From Amoebidium appalachense (Eukaryota; Ichthyosporea): a DNA stretch of 64,000 nt. Both the position numbers and the translations under genes were made by a program. Within the stretch, counting starts at the first letter, position 1. Each line of letters opens with the position of its first letter. The notes beneath the pieces were generated by a model. The model was not told the origin of the DNA. It saw nothing but the letters and a program-made list of their open reading frames with translations, and ran no database searches. The stretch is taken from NCBI GenBank assembly GCA_963693365.1, contig CAVNZM010000017.1, positions 5,828,001-5,892,000 on the forward strand, given 5' to 3'. This document shows, one piece after another, positions 39,166-57,819 of this stretch.

Positions 39166-41485
39166 GGGGGAGGTGGAGAGAGAGAAAGAGATCTAGAGAT
39201 CGAGAGATCGAGAGATCGAGAGAGACTGGCTGCCAGAGATCGAGAGATCGAGAGATCGAGAGAGAGAGAGAGAGATCTAGAAAGAGGTCAGAGGGAGAGA
39301 AAGGGAGAGAGAGAGAGAGTAAGGAGAGAGAGAGAGACTGAAGAGCCTCGGGACAGAGCCGAGAGAAAGGTGTGTGCGTGTGTGCGTGTGTGTGTGTGCG
39401 CGTTCCAAGGAGCAGCCTGAAAAAGATTTTAGGGGGTGCATTGCAGGGGAAGCTGAGGCCATGATGGGGTTCGGAAAACCGTACTAATAGTACACTGTCA
39501 GGTGCACAAGCGTCCCAAAGTACATACAGCTACTTACCTATCATTGAACATCCCAGGGCAGGCCGACCGCGTCCTCCACGTATACCACGCAACACACCCG
39601 ATATAGTACAGGCTGCATCCGCGATCGGCACTGAGATATGCAATCCATTCCACGTAACCGAGCACATACAGCACCAACAGCACCAGCAGCACCACCAGCT
39701 CGATCACGGCAACTCCGACTATGGAACCAAACACGTGTGCGTGTGCCTGCCAGCGTGTGTTCTTGCGCTGCCGCATCTTGAAAGGATGATTGAAAATGAG
39801 GAAGATTAGCCGTTGCCGTGCTGCGTAGGCCAGAAGCATCAGGCGCACACCCCAGTTGCGTAGGAATATGCACAGCATGCAGGCCACCTGATGCAAGGGG
39901 TAAAACGGACGATTCAATCGTTTATGACAATACATAGTTATAACCGATGGGGGAGGCCATCAATGTGAATAGTACACGGTCACGGTATCTTTGTGAATGA
40001 AATTTACACCGACACCTGACTGTTGACTTGACCCCTTCTGAGACACCATGACACTGAAGAAGTCCTATAAACTTCATAGGAGTACGGTGTTCTGAGATGC
40101 TGCATTGCGACCTGCCTAGTTAGTGACTGTAATCATTGTGCCTTCCAAAGAGTCCTGCCCGGAATTCGAAGCTTGAGTTGAATTCTTACACGTGCGACCA
40201 CATGAGGAAAAAAGATATAACACTACATGTTGTGGGCCTGAGAGGATATCGATTCTTTTTTTTTTTAAAAAAAAATAAAAAATAAAAAATGGCAAATTGA
40301 GTGAGTGCACGGCGGAACTTACGTCATCCCAGTCGGCTCTGAGCACCTTTTCTCCTGTTTCGGGCCGCAGCAGCATGTTTATTGAGAGTATGTTGGCCGG
40401 GATCGTCAGCGCCTGCAGGCCCGGGCAACCCAAGGGTCTTAGTTAGACTGAGTCGTCCCTGGAAACATTACTTGAATTACTACTAGGCTGGCAACTTTCA
40501 TGTCATGCCTGGCCCAGAGCTCCCAGTGCGTGGCTACATGCACATTTTACCATTAAAAGTTTGCGAGGACTTACAGTGATGAATTTGATTTAAACTTCAT
40601 TTCTCTAATCCTAAAGAAGTGCATAATAAAACTTAATAACAACAAGTGCACACAGGCCGGCAGTACTAGTACACCGTAAGTGACTTGGATCCAGGGAGAG
40701 CATCTTAACAGCGGCCACTCCAATGGGAGAGGCGGGAAAATCTGGGAGGAATTTCAAAGGATATAGCACCATTATACTGTGGTCCGGCCTGAGCCTCGTA
40801 AATTATAGTAGCAAGCATACATACATATACATACCAAAGCAAGCGCGGCGCCTAGCAGAGTCAACAGTAAATATGTCGATCCACGGGCCTTGGCTGTTTG
40901 AGTGCCTCTCGTCTTTCTTGCGACCTTTGCAGCCCAGATAAACACCACTGCACCCATGCCAATGGGCGGAACACAGTGAGGCAGCATTTGGGCAACAGCG
41001 TCCTTTCCGGTGTATTCTGGCATAGTCCAAAGAAGGATACAACACGGAGAGTTGTGCGCAAGCACGCACACAGTGGCAATGAGGACAGAATGACGAAAGC
41101 AAAACTGCAGCGCCTTCATAAAAAAGCTCCGGTGAACTGGTGTCACAGTGTGAGACAGTGTGGGTGGGACGTAATCGACGCTGGAAAACGACGGATTGTC
41201 CAGCTCTTCTATCGGCAGTCGCGACAGTTTTTTGTTCCCGGGGTTGCCAACGCCGTTGCTTTCAAGAACAGCCGTTGCTGGGCTAGTGGTGATGTCTGGT
41301 TCGTTATCTTGTGAGTCATTAGGCTGGCCAAAAGACCACGTGCTTTGCCTCGCAGTGCGATGATATGTTGCTGGTGCTGGCACAGGGACCCCTTCCGGGT
41401 TTGTGGCACGGTCGGGCGTGACCAACATCACAGGCCCTTGAAGGGGCGAGTTCGAAGGGTTGACAGTGCCCCTTCTGACGCCCAT
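38375..41485 (-). CDS. Predicted seven-transmembrane protein, four exons, family unassigned
   Basis: Minus-strand exons are 41485-40835, 40412-40323, 39887-39538 and 38843-38375. They total 1560 nt, giving exactly 519 residues plus TGA, with GTATGT, GTAAGT and GTAAGT donors and phases 0, 0 and 2. The ATG at 41485 has A at -3 and G at +4 and an in-frame TAA 24 bases upstream. After a polar N-terminus of about 125 residues, hydrophobic segments lie near 128-153, 168-187, 204-228, 248-277, 298-327, 365-385 and 396-421; the first two are broken by polar residues and Cys. The third spans the exon 1/2 junction (LTLLGAALALALTIPANILS), which supports the splice. The tail of about 98 residues is polar and Ser/Pro-rich. 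Topology suits a GPCR-like or 7TM-RGS-like protein, but I do not recognise a signature. Confidence 0.72.
38918..39395. repeat. Poly-G and GA-rich tract inside the 7TM gene intron
   Basis: G runs at 38921-38951 and 39127-39163, and a GATCGAGA-type tandem at about 39186-39268 in (GA)n context. It lies in the intron between exons 3 and 4 of the minus-strand gene. Confidence 0.9.
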
Positions 41486-43414
<1,929 letters not shown>

Positions 43415-43422
43415 CAGGTGAG

Positions 43423-43930
43423 CAGGGGTGTGGCGACTATACTTCAAGTCGCGACTTGAAGTCATCAAGCCCCTGACTTCAACAAAGTCAAGTCAAGTCA
43501 CGAGGCCTGACATTGGAAGGGGGGGGCTTGGGGCGGGGAAGCATAGGAGGATGGGTGGGAAGGGGGGGCGCAATGCCCGCCCGTGGCCCAGCCGGCCACT
43601 GGTGGGCCGGAGGAGTTACTACAAATAGTATCTCAAGACTGGTCTCTGGTTATGTCTTAATGATTGTGTCAATGTCTTCTGCCTATCTTTTGCCATGTGC
43701 CTTCGTACCTGGTATTGTGCAACATATGATTCTCCGTCGGCCCGGCTGCATGCATCGTGTGTGTGTCCTTTTTGCATATCCGCATCATGTTATTCCGTTG
43801 CGAACCTGTACTAGTACTTCGTTCGTACTGCCGTCCAAGTCGCGACTCCAAGTCAAGTCAAGTCATCCAACCGAGCAAACAATTATAACTATAAGTCAAG
43901 TCAAGTCGTTGAGGCTCTGCCACACCTCTG
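43423..43930. mobile_element. hAT-like non-autonomous DNA transposon (MITE) with target duplication
   Basis: The ends are CAGGGGTGTGGCGAC and, in reverse complement, CAGAGGTGTGGCAGA, which fits the CAGNGGTG termini common in hAT elements. Flanking octamers CAGGTGAG (43415-43422) and TAGGTGAG (43931-43938) match at 7 of 8 positions, as expected for an 8-bp hAT target duplication. Subterminal regions hold repeated AAGTC units and the palindromic core AAGTCGCGACTT on both sides. No transposase frame is visible in 508 bp. The interior resembles the 3' module of the poly-C element (CATATCCGCATCATGTTATTCC, ending GTACTTCGTTCGTAC). Confidence 0.75.
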
Positions 43931-43938
43931 TAGGTGAG

Positions 43939-46980
<3,042 letters not shown>

Positions 46981-46986
46981 TAAGAT

Positions 46987-47123
<137 letters not shown>

Positions 47124-47218
47124 GTGTGTGTGTGTGTGTTTGTGTGTGTGTGAGTGATTGTGTCACGTTTGCGTGTGTATTTGTGCACGCGTACACTTAG
47201 GCGTCTGTATATGCTTGT

Positions 47219-47303
47219 GTGTGTGTGTGTGTGTGCCCTTGCGTGCACGTGTGTGTATGCACACGTCTGTGTGTGTATTCTTTGTGTGTGCGTATATGTG
47301 TGT

Positions 47304-47377
<74 letters not shown>

Positions 47378-47425
47378 TGTGTGTTGCAATCCGGTGGGTG
47401 GGTGTTTGTTAGAGTATGTGTCGTG

Positions 47426-47485
<60 letters not shown>

Positions 47486-47548
47486 TGTGTGTTTCAATCC
47501 CGTGGGTGGGTGTTTGTTAGAGTATGTGTCACGTGTTTGTCTGTATGT

Positions 47549-47602
<54 letters not shown>

Positions 47603-47610
47603 GCACGCAC
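47219..47610 (+). repeat. (TG)n compound tract with an internal 106-bp duplication
   Basis: The phrase CCGTGGGTGGGTGTTTGTTA, followed by GAGTATGTGTC, occurs near 47391 (with one base change) and 47498, inside (TG)n DNA. More (TG)n is at 48058-48137 beside CT-rich DNA. Confidence 0.85.
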
Positions 47611-47705
47611 ACGCGTTCAGGTGTGAGTGTATGTCGACGTCAGTGAAGGTGTACGTTGTTATGCTCTCACGGTCCTCTTCCTAGCCTTCCCCTCCCGGGA
47701 CCCTT

Positions 47706-47736
<31 letters not shown>

Positions 47737-48056
47737 CCCCCCCCTCTTTCCCTCCCCTCGCCAGGGGCACCTTGTTGCCCCGCCTCTCTTGTAGGTGCCT
47801 AGGGAGGGAGGTGGTGGTGGGGGGAGGGAGGAAGGGGGAGGAAGGAAGGCATAAGGAACTTCGGAAAGGGGGGGGGGGGGGGGGGGGGGGGGGGGGGCTG
47901 GCGGGCAAAAGTGGGGTTTGGGTGGGGCGGCTGGGGAAGGTGGGGTCGATATGGAGAAGGTAACAGATCTGTGTAAGAAGTGTTGAAGTGAGCGAGGTCA
48001 AGCTGCCTTGTTTACATGTAGTTATTTGTGTGTTTATGTGTGTGTGTGTGTCACGG

Positions 48057-48137
<81 letters not shown>

Positions 48138-48146
48138 CTCTCTCGT

Positions 48147-48186
<40 letters not shown>

Positions 48187-48339
48187 ACTCTGGTGTGTGT
48201 GTGTGTCTGTGTGTGTGTGTGTGTGTACGACATGTGTGTGTGCGTGTGTGCGTGTGTGCGTGTGTGTGTGTGTGTTTGTGTGTATTTTTGTTTGTATGTG
48301 TGTGTGTGTTTCTTACGGCCCGGTGTTCTTGCCTAAGTT

Positions 48340-49030
48340 AGTTGTGTAGAGGGGGGACTAGTACGGGCGGGCCTTCCCATGCAGTCAGGGGCGGGCAGGT
48401 GGGTGGTTATGGGCAGTGTATAAGTTGAGCATGATGGGGGTGGGACAAACTTGAGCCTATGCCTGAACAACCAAGTCATGTTTATTTGGCTTCTTCTGAG
48501 TGGTAGCACCAAAACCCCACTGTTTGCACCTTCTAGAACGGGCGTACAGTGGGACAAGCTCCGGTTACCGTAACAGGTTTGAGGTGTAGTGGCTTGTTGT
48601 CGATGACACAAAAAAAGTTGCAGTGACCGGGTTAAAGTGTTCTCTGCATAACCTTTGGCTCTTATAGGTTCTTTTTTCACTCTACTGGGCCACGTCACGG
48701 CGTCTTCTAACCATAGTTCCGTGAACCACACACCATACCACCACGTCCACAGATCTAGACTCCGGAGGTAGACTGCAGCTCTACTGATGAGCAGGCATGT
48801 GCGTGCGGGGCTTTTGATTGTTTAACCAATATTTTAAACTGTTGTTATTTGTGTCATATACAATTACTCACTACTCTAAAAGTGCGCTTATACTAGCTTA
48901 AAGTAGGTTAGATAGAGTCGCTTCAGTTCTTGTAGGTGTTGTAAGTTTCGCACGAAAAACGCGGCTGCGCAGTCTGCACACGGGAAGGCCCTATGGCTCC
49001 AGAGCCGCATTCCACAGATCGGAGAGTAAT
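48340..49030. other. Unique intergenic stretch, no gene seen
   Basis: Non-repetitive sequence. A 132-codon minus-strand frame (48333-48731) has no recognisable domain, and I do not call it a gene. Confidence 0.5.
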
Positions 49031-49039
49031 AAGTAAGCC

Positions 49040-49439
<400 letters not shown>

Positions 49440-49440
<1 letters not shown>

Positions 49441-49775
49441 TTACTCCTAACAGAAATATTCTGCAAAAAGCAGAATTACTCTGCAAAGGGTAGAACTATA
49501 TATTATGCAACTTGCATATTATGCTGTAAAAAGCAAAATTATTCTGCAGATAGCATATTCATTCTTCTGCTAGAAAAAGCAGAAGTATTCAGCAAAATTA
49601 GACGCATGTGGCAAAAACCGAATCCGATTCTGGTTTGAACAGAATTCGACTGAACTCAGTAAATCATTCAGCTAAAGAATTATTCTTCAAACTTTGAAAG
49701 CGAAATATGATTCTCACAGCAGCAGAATAAACTTGCTTCATGCAGGATTATTCTGTTTTTTGCAGAGTCAAACTC
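49440..49775. repeat. AGCAGAATNATTCTGCT palindrome cluster 2
   Basis: Irregularly spaced GCAGAATTACTCTGC-, GCAAAATTATTCTGC- and GCAGGATTATTCTG-type units; ends at CCGGATGTGGTTGGACCCTT, similar to the end of cluster 3. Confidence 0.8.
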
Positions 49776-49926
49776 CGCCGGATGTGGTTGGACCCTTCGG
49801 GATACAGTGCCAACCCACCTACCCAACCACCGCACCAACTTTATCCCAACCAATTTCCGCCCTGGCTTTTCAAAGTAAACCCCCCCCCCCCCCCCCCCCC
49901 ACCCCCGGGCCGTCCCCTCCCCCTCC

Positions 49927-49961
<35 letters not shown>

Positions 49962-50395
49962 CTTGCTGGCATGTTACAAGAGAATTTTGCACCATGCAAC
50001 TCTTGCACACAAACTACACATAATACAGACCACTTCAAAAAATAACCGTTACACATGACACACTACAAGCCTTACGATTACTGACATAATGCCCTTAGCG
50101 CGGACAAAAAATTACGATTATACATAATACAACCTCAAGAAACTTTAAGTAACGATCACACATGATGCATTACAAGAAATAGCGATTACTAATACTCTAC
50201 AGGAAGAGGGCCTTCGCCGGGCTAAATACCACTACCGAGCTCCCTCGACCAGCTTTCATTCACCGGCAATGGCACTCATGCTTCTCTCTCACCCTCCGGA
50301 AAATGCCCGGAAGCAGGAGGAAACTTTGGGGGGCGGGAGGGAGGGGATATCATAGATCTGGACCAGGAGATGATTTGATGCTTCAGCCTGATGAC

Positions 50396-50439
<44 letters not shown>

Positions 50440-50547
50440 ACCACCACCACCACCACCACCACCACCAGCACGTCACAGGAAGTTTTGGCACCGGGAAATG
50501 TTTGCACTGACACAAGGTACATGGGTTAGGATAATTTTTGCCCCCCC

Positions 50548-50593
<46 letters not shown>

Positions 50594-51725
50594 CGGGTTC
50601 CTCATAGGCACCCTCAATTGAATGAGTGTTTACACGAAAAGCACACCATCGATTCAGAAATGACAACAAACACCAAGCTCGCATTCCAGAATTTTACAAC
50701 TTTGCAGTGGGAGAGTTTACAACTGGCAGTGAAACAAGTCAACAGATTATGATCAGGAAAGTTTGATAGATTAATGTCCACCCTCCCCTCCCTCCCCCCC
50801 CTCCCCCCCCCCTCCCCCAGTCCCCCTTCCTTCCCCCACTTCCTGACCCCCTCCCCTCCCTTCCTCTCCACTCCCCCCGGAACGTCCCCCTTGCGGACGT
50901 GGGTATACCCCACAAGACAGCATCCAATCAGAAATGAAATTAAGTATGAAGCTTGCATTCCAGGAGTCAATACTACTCTTTGCAAGCACTGTTCAATGGA
51001 TTGCCATATTATGACTGCTATCGATGAATGGGGGATAATGTTTCCTGTCACAGTATTCCCCCCTCCCTCCCCCCCTCCCCCCCTTTGCCCTCGTTCCTCC
51101 AGAAACGCCCCACTCTCCCCCCCCCCCCCCCCTCCTCCCCACGTTCTTCCAGGATCCCCCCCCCCCTTCCCTCCCCCCGTTCCAGGACCTCTAGAAACAC
51201 CCCCCCCCCCCCCCCCGTTCCTCCAAGAACCCCCCCATCCCCCCCCATCCCGGGTTCCTCTAGGATCCCCCTCCCCCCACCCCACCCCACCCCCCCATTT
51301 TTCTAAGGAACGCCAACCCCTTTAAATTTACAGGCTTTTACAACTAAAAACACGCCATTCAGTAATCACAACAAATGCAAATATGCATTCCAGTATTCTA
51401 GTTCCATTACTAGCCTATGATATACTACTATCCTTTACATTTATCGAATAAGGCACATGATCACGTCCCCCTCCCCCCTCCCCCCTCCCCCCCCCCCCGT
51501 CCATGGCCACCTCGGCCCTCCCCCCCCAACACACACACATGTATCTCATTAAAGGTTGAATTTGCAGACTGAAGAGGGGGAGGGGGTAACAGTCACGTGT
51601 ATGTGTGCACATGTGTGCAACGGGTGGCCCTCTTTTACTGGGGATGGGGGGGGGGGGGGGAGGGCAAAACTTTTCTAAACCATATACTTGCCACGGTGTC
51701 AGTACAAGAATTTTCTGTGACCCGT

Positions 51726-51758
<33 letters not shown>

Positions 51759-51835
51759 ACCCACTCTCCTTACATCAGAATATTCTATTATAAGTACTGC
51801 TCCGTGGCACCGCAGCAGCATTGATTGTGGATCCA
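49776..51835. other. Intergenic poly-C blocks, no gene seen
   Basis: C runs at about 49880-49905, 49929-49958, 50399-50439 and 50549-50591, and C-rich low-complexity DNA at 50775-50880 and 51056-51300. GCATTCCAG-containing phrases recur near 50683, 50953 and 51384, suggesting diverged tandem copies. Confidence 0.6.
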
Positions 51836-52072
51836 AGCAGAACAATTCTGCTTCTAGCAGATTTTATCTGCTGTTTACCGGAACATTTCTGCGTTTTGCA
51901 TAAAAATTCTGCTTATGCAGAATAATTCTGCTTCTGAAGAATAATTCTGCTTTTGGCATAATGAGTCTGCTTTTAGCATACTAATTCTGCGTTTTTTATG
52001 ATTGATTCTGCTTTTTGCGGGATAATTCTGCTTTTTGCAAATTCTTCTGCTCTGAGCAATTTGACTCTGCCG
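51836..52072. repeat. AGCAGAATNATTCTGCT palindrome cluster 3
   Basis: About ten ATAATTCTGCTTTTNGCA-like units with a spacing of roughly 20-22 bases; ends at CTCTGCCGATGTGGTTGGGC. Confidence 0.85.
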
Positions 52073-52093
52073 ATGTGGTTGGGCCCTCCCTCC

Positions 52094-52095
<2 letters not shown>

Positions 52096-52179
<84 letters not shown>

Positions 52180-52202
52180 CACAGTGTGTGTGTGTGTATG
52201 TG

Positions 52203-52235
<33 letters not shown>

Positions 52236-52286
52236 GTTGTGTGTATGTGTGTGTGTGTGTATGTGTGTGTGCACGCGTGCGCATGA

Positions 52287-52335
<49 letters not shown>

Positions 52336-52380
52336 CGTATGTGTGTGTGTGTGCGTGCGTGTGTCTGTGTGTGTGGTCGT
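52096..52380 (+). repeat. (TG)n compound tract
   Basis: TG-rich sequence with TGCG and TATG interruptions, directly after palindrome cluster 3. Confidence 0.95.
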
Positions 52381-52552
52381 GTCACGGTATTTTCAGACCC
52401 TAGACATCTCTAAATTGGCTGGCAAAAAGATATTCCCAATATGATGTATACTCAGCTTGCACTGGGAATTTCACCTGGTCAGGAATGGGGGGGGGAGGAG
52501 GGGGGAGGGGGGGGGGGGGGGGGGGGGGGGCAGGTGGGGTTGGGGGAGGGAT

Positions 52553-52593
<41 letters not shown>

Positions 52594-52757
52594 GACCCAC
52601 CCGTTTGGGGAGAAGGTAGTGGATTCCCCCCATCTGCAACAACAACCTCAGTGCCCTTCCCCTCTAACCCCTTATACACAGAGACACATACACAAAAATA
52701 CATTTACGTCCTTGTTAGGAAAAGGGGATGGGGGGGAACTAGCGGGCACACACACAA

Positions 52758-52793
<36 letters not shown>

Positions 52794-52834
52794 CCCACAC
52801 ACACACACACACACAAACGTTTTCATACTCATGG

Positions 52835-52903
<69 letters not shown>

Positions 52904-52922
52904 CCCTTTCCCCTTTCCCCGT

Positions 52923-52967
<45 letters not shown>

Positions 52968-53080
52968 TCCTCCTCCTCCTCCTCCTCCTCCTCCCCGGGG
53001 ATGGGATCTGGAGTGTGTATACTCTGTGTGTTGGTTGCAAAATGTGTGCATAGTATTGCCTGTCGGTGAACTTGAATATC
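52381..53080. other. G/C homopolymers and CA tract, no gene seen
   Basis: G-rich at 52486-52590 and C-rich at 52760-52791, then (CA)n at 52841-52899, a C run at 52927-52964 and (TCC)n to 52995. Confidence 0.7.
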
Positions 53081-53304
<224 letters not shown>

Positions 53305-53395
53305 CATGCGCGGACACGCATGTACAAATATGTGCAGTATGATGCAGCAGATACAACCTAGACAGCACCCCACAACCTCAACAGAGTCCACGTGA

Positions 53396-53600
53396 AAAAA
53401 GCAGGATTATCCTGCTGAAAGCAGAATATCAATGATAGTGAACCGTTATAATCTATTCTGCTTTGCTTTTTGCGGATTTACTCTGCTAAATGCAAAGATT
53501 CTATTTTGAGCAGAATCACGATACTCTGCTTTACGGAGAAAAACTTTGCTTTCTGCAGAGTAATTCTGCTTTTGCAGAGTAATTATGGTTCTGCAGCACA
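53396..53600. repeat. AGCAGAATNATTCTGCT palindrome cluster 4
   Basis: AGCAGGATTATCCTGCT, TGCAGAGTAATTCTGC and related units on both strands; followed by poly-C. Confidence 0.8.
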
Positions 53601-54829
53601 ATCCCCCCCCCCCCCCCCCCCCCCCACCCCCCCCTTCCCCCCCGAGCTCCTCCCCTCCTCTTCCCTCCCTCCTTCCTGTCTTAGAAGGGTCGCAAATTCA
53701 TAGAGCGGGGTTTCGACATTGCTTACTCTTACATCACTCCTCCCCCCTTCCCCCCCCCCCCCCCCCCCCCCCCCCCCTTTCACCCCCCCTTCCCCCCCCC
53801 CCCCCCCCCCCCCCCTCCCCTCCCGCCGCCGTCGACCCTTCTTCCCTCTCTCCTTTCCATCCCCGTATGGGAGCCCCATTTCAAAAAGGGGGGTTTCGAC
53901 ATTTTTTACTGCTTGTATACTCCTCCAACCCCCCCCCCTCCCCCCCCCCCGGCCCCCCCTTCTTTTCCCTCACCCCTTCCCCTCCCCGAAATTATTTGGC
54001 GCAATAACCTTTGTTTTCTTAAATGTCTATGCCTTTTTTTTGCAAAGCCGTTTTTTAAATAAACTCTCAGATTATCCCGTTGGAAGTTAGAAGACTGGTG
54101 TATTTGGATAATTCTGATATTACCAGGCTATCGACCATCTGTTGAATCATGGTTTGTTAAACGAGTTTTCTCGGTTTTATGATTATATAACGAGCGACAG
54201 ATTATTCACTTATCTCTGAGCTATCTGTGATATCTCGAAGACCTCTACTTTTAACAAAAACACAAAAGAAGTAAAAAGATTATCTTAGCTTAAATTTGTT
54301 GCTATGTAGATTCGCTGCCAGCAGCAGCCCTCCATCCTCCATTTGGAGGGGTTCTCTGTGATAGATATTCCTCTAAATTTGGCCAAGTTTGTTTTACTAG
54401 TTTTATCGTTATCCGTCCCCCCCCCCCCTCCCCCCCCCCCCCCCCCTTCGGAAGGCATAGATCTGTACATCACATCAGGTCCTTTCCAAATACTTTTCCC
54501 CACAATCAAAATGCACAACTCATTTAATACACAGTAAGCCATGTGTGCCACTGAGAAGTCGGGCGGTATCCCCACCATCACGTTCGCATGCATGTGCTGT
54601 GTATTCAGCCTAGGTTCAAGATCATGTTGCCATGGGCGGCGATGGAACCGGATGATTGTGGCCGAAGTGAAAAACAAGACCAGCTCGCATTTGCAGCAGT
54701 ACACAATTATACACCATAATGGATGCCTTCATTTCTCTCTCTCTCTTTCTTCTCACCCATTCTCCCCTCTTTTCTTTTCTTTCTTGTCTTGTCTTTCTTT
54801 TTTTTTTTCTTTCTTTCTTTTTTTTCTAA

Positions 54830-54862
<33 letters not shown>

Positions 54863-55086
54863 GGCATTGACAAGACGCGAAGCCATTAAAAAAAGGGGGG
54901 GAGGGGGGGAGCGCGGGGGGGGGGGGGGGGGGGGAGGGGAGGAGGGTGACTTATGTACCGTGCACTCCATACTACCATTATCATATGGAATGTGAGTCTG
55001 ACCTACACCTCAGGCACCAATACCCTAGACTCATGCATGTTTGCAATTGATGGTAGCCAAAATTAAATTAGTGTCTAATAGTACTT

Positions 55087-55150
<64 letters not shown>

Positions 55151-55265
55151 CGACGTGTAGGGGTGGCCAACTCAGAGTCAGACTGTGGATGATCCATGGC
55201 TTGCTCCGGGAGGTGCAGCAAGTGTAAAGTGCAAGAATGGTCTTTTGCGCTTGGTGTCGGTTGCA

Positions 55266-55314
<49 letters not shown>

Positions 55315-55626
55315 GCAGACACAACGGGTGGAATTTGTTGGAAAAGCAACCCCCCCCCCCCCCTCCCCCCACCTCTCCCCTCATCCCCCCGCGGCCCTAG
55401 GGCCTAGATCTTCAGGATGGCGTGATCTCTACTACGAGGCTCTATGTTGTGTCCCTACTAATGCGGTGTATGGCAGGTCTGTCCCTAAGGTTCGTCTCCT
55501 GATAGCCGTATATTAGGTCGAGCCTCTATCTGCGAAGTTCCCTTTTATTCACTTTCTTTTCTTTTCATTTCTTCCCTTTTGTTTTTTCTTTCTTTCTTTC
55601 TTTTCTTTTCTATTCTTTTTCTTTTC

Positions 55627-55688
<62 letters not shown>

Positions 55689-56369
55689 GGAGGGGGGGGG
55701 GGGGGGGGGGGGGGGGGACGGGGGGAAGGGACGGGGGGGAGGGAGGGGGGGGGGGGGGAGGGGGGGGGGGGGGGGGGGGGAGGGGGGGGGAGGGACGGGG
55801 GGAGGAGGGGGGGGGGGGGGGGGAGGGCCGGGAGGGTTGTATCTGTAGCTTGGCTGCCCATGGCATAACAATTTTACTGCATCCATTAACTCCCAATTAG
55901 CGCCAAATATAGCTACATATCAACGGGATTATGGATCTTATCCAGATGCACAATCAGGCACCAAAAGTAATTCAAATTAGGTATGTCCTGGGACATTGTG
56001 GAGGACTTGGCGCGACTTGCCCCCACCACTACCTGCAGCATTAAAACTGCTGCAGGAGAGCACAAATGCTGCTAATAGATTGGAAACAAGGCCGGGCAGA
56101 TGAATTGCTAAGTAGGGATTTTTATTGAATGGGTCAGAAGGTGCCAAGACATCTGCTACAGTAATTGGCCACACGGTGCATGTACATCAGTTTTCCTCGT
56201 TTCTCTTTTCTTCTCTCTTCCCCCTTACCCACACCACCTACCCACCCACGCAGCCACCCTGACCGAGCCTTTTCTTTGTTTTGTTTTTTGTTTTTGTTCT
56301 CCCCCCCCCCCCCCCCCCCCCCCCCCTTTTTTTTTTTTTCCTTTTTTTTTTTTTTTCCCCGCCGGGCGT

Positions 56370-56401
<32 letters not shown>

Positions 56402-56738
56402 GGGGAGGGGGGAAGGGGGGGGGGGGAGAAGATTTCTTTCTACCTAGGTGGGAGAAATAACAGTTGCGGAGGAGGGGGATAACTCCCAGGAGGGGGGGGG
56501 GGGAGGGGGGGGGGTCCTACCTACGCGGGAGAGAGAGCAGTCGTGTGCATTCCACGAATCTTATGCACAGGATGCGATTCATCTTCAGGCACAGGACACC
56601 AGCACCCTCCCCCCCCCCCCCCCCCTCCCCCCCCCCCCCCCCCCCCCCCCCCCCTGCCCGCCCGCTCCCACATCTTTCCTCCGTATACCCCAGCCCTTCT
56701 GGGCCCTAGAGTCCTCCACCCTTCTCCCCCCTCCCCCC

Positions 56739-56783
<45 letters not shown>

Positions 56784-56802
56784 ACCCCAACCCCCCTCCA
56801 AA

Positions 56803-56835
<33 letters not shown>

Positions 56836-57787
56836 CGGGCACAACAACAAAGAAAAACATTTGGAGAAAAAAAAAGGGACACACAAACACACACACACAC
56901 AAAACAGAAACATGCACTGGGAAATTGGAAGGGGGGGGGGGGGGGGGGAGGGGGAGGGGGGGGGGGAGGGGGGTTAGATTGGGAGGGATGGGGGGAGGGG
57001 GGGGGGGGGGGGGGTGCCGTGGGGAGGTATTCCTGGATCGTTATTCCAGGCAACATAAACGTTATTCTAAGCCCCTGCCCAGATCCCTCGCTAGTTGCTA
57101 ATGTCTGATGCAAGGACACCGTGGTTTGCAATCATGTTCGAGATGTTCTTTATCAAGTTGATTTTTGAATCAAGTTATTGGTTCCTGTAAGTTCTGGAAT
57201 TGTCATATGGGATCATACGAGTGGAAGCCGCTTAAACAAGGGTTTAGTCAGCAGCTGCTTAAGAATTGCGCAAAGTTGTATGTCGTGTGTGTCCCCCCCT
57301 CCCCCATCTCTCTCCCCTCTCCGGCCCCTGTGTGTTGTGTTCCCCTTGAGTTTGCCGATATCTCAAGTATCCATGTGTAACAATGTGCCCCAGTGTGTGT
57401 GTGTGTGTTTGTTTGTGTTTGTGTGGTAAGGAAGAGCATCTCTTTTACTTAGGGGCAGGAAGTGGTAGGAAGGAATGGATTGATTGCTGTGACTTACACA
57501 AACTACTGTTACAGCCAAGCTTGCCTCAAACCCGCAATCAACCATCCAAACGATCCGTTATGAGCAGGATTGGGTCATAGCAGATGATTTTTGGGTGACC
57601 GTATCCAACAAATGTTTGCAGCACCAAAATGGCTGCATGCCTCCAACTCCTGGCGCATTGTGATAACAGAAAATTAAGGTGACCCCTACTTTCTTTGCTG
57701 AAAGTATGCTCGTCTTCAGGCTAAACTGGAGCGACACAAGTCGTGGGGATGGGAATGGATGGCGCTCAAGGGTGTATGTTTGCGCGT

Positions 57788-57819
<32 letters not shown>

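Noticed and set aside
48333-48731. 132-codon minus-strand frame
   Set aside because: No recognised family and no neighbouring exons; length is compatible with chance.
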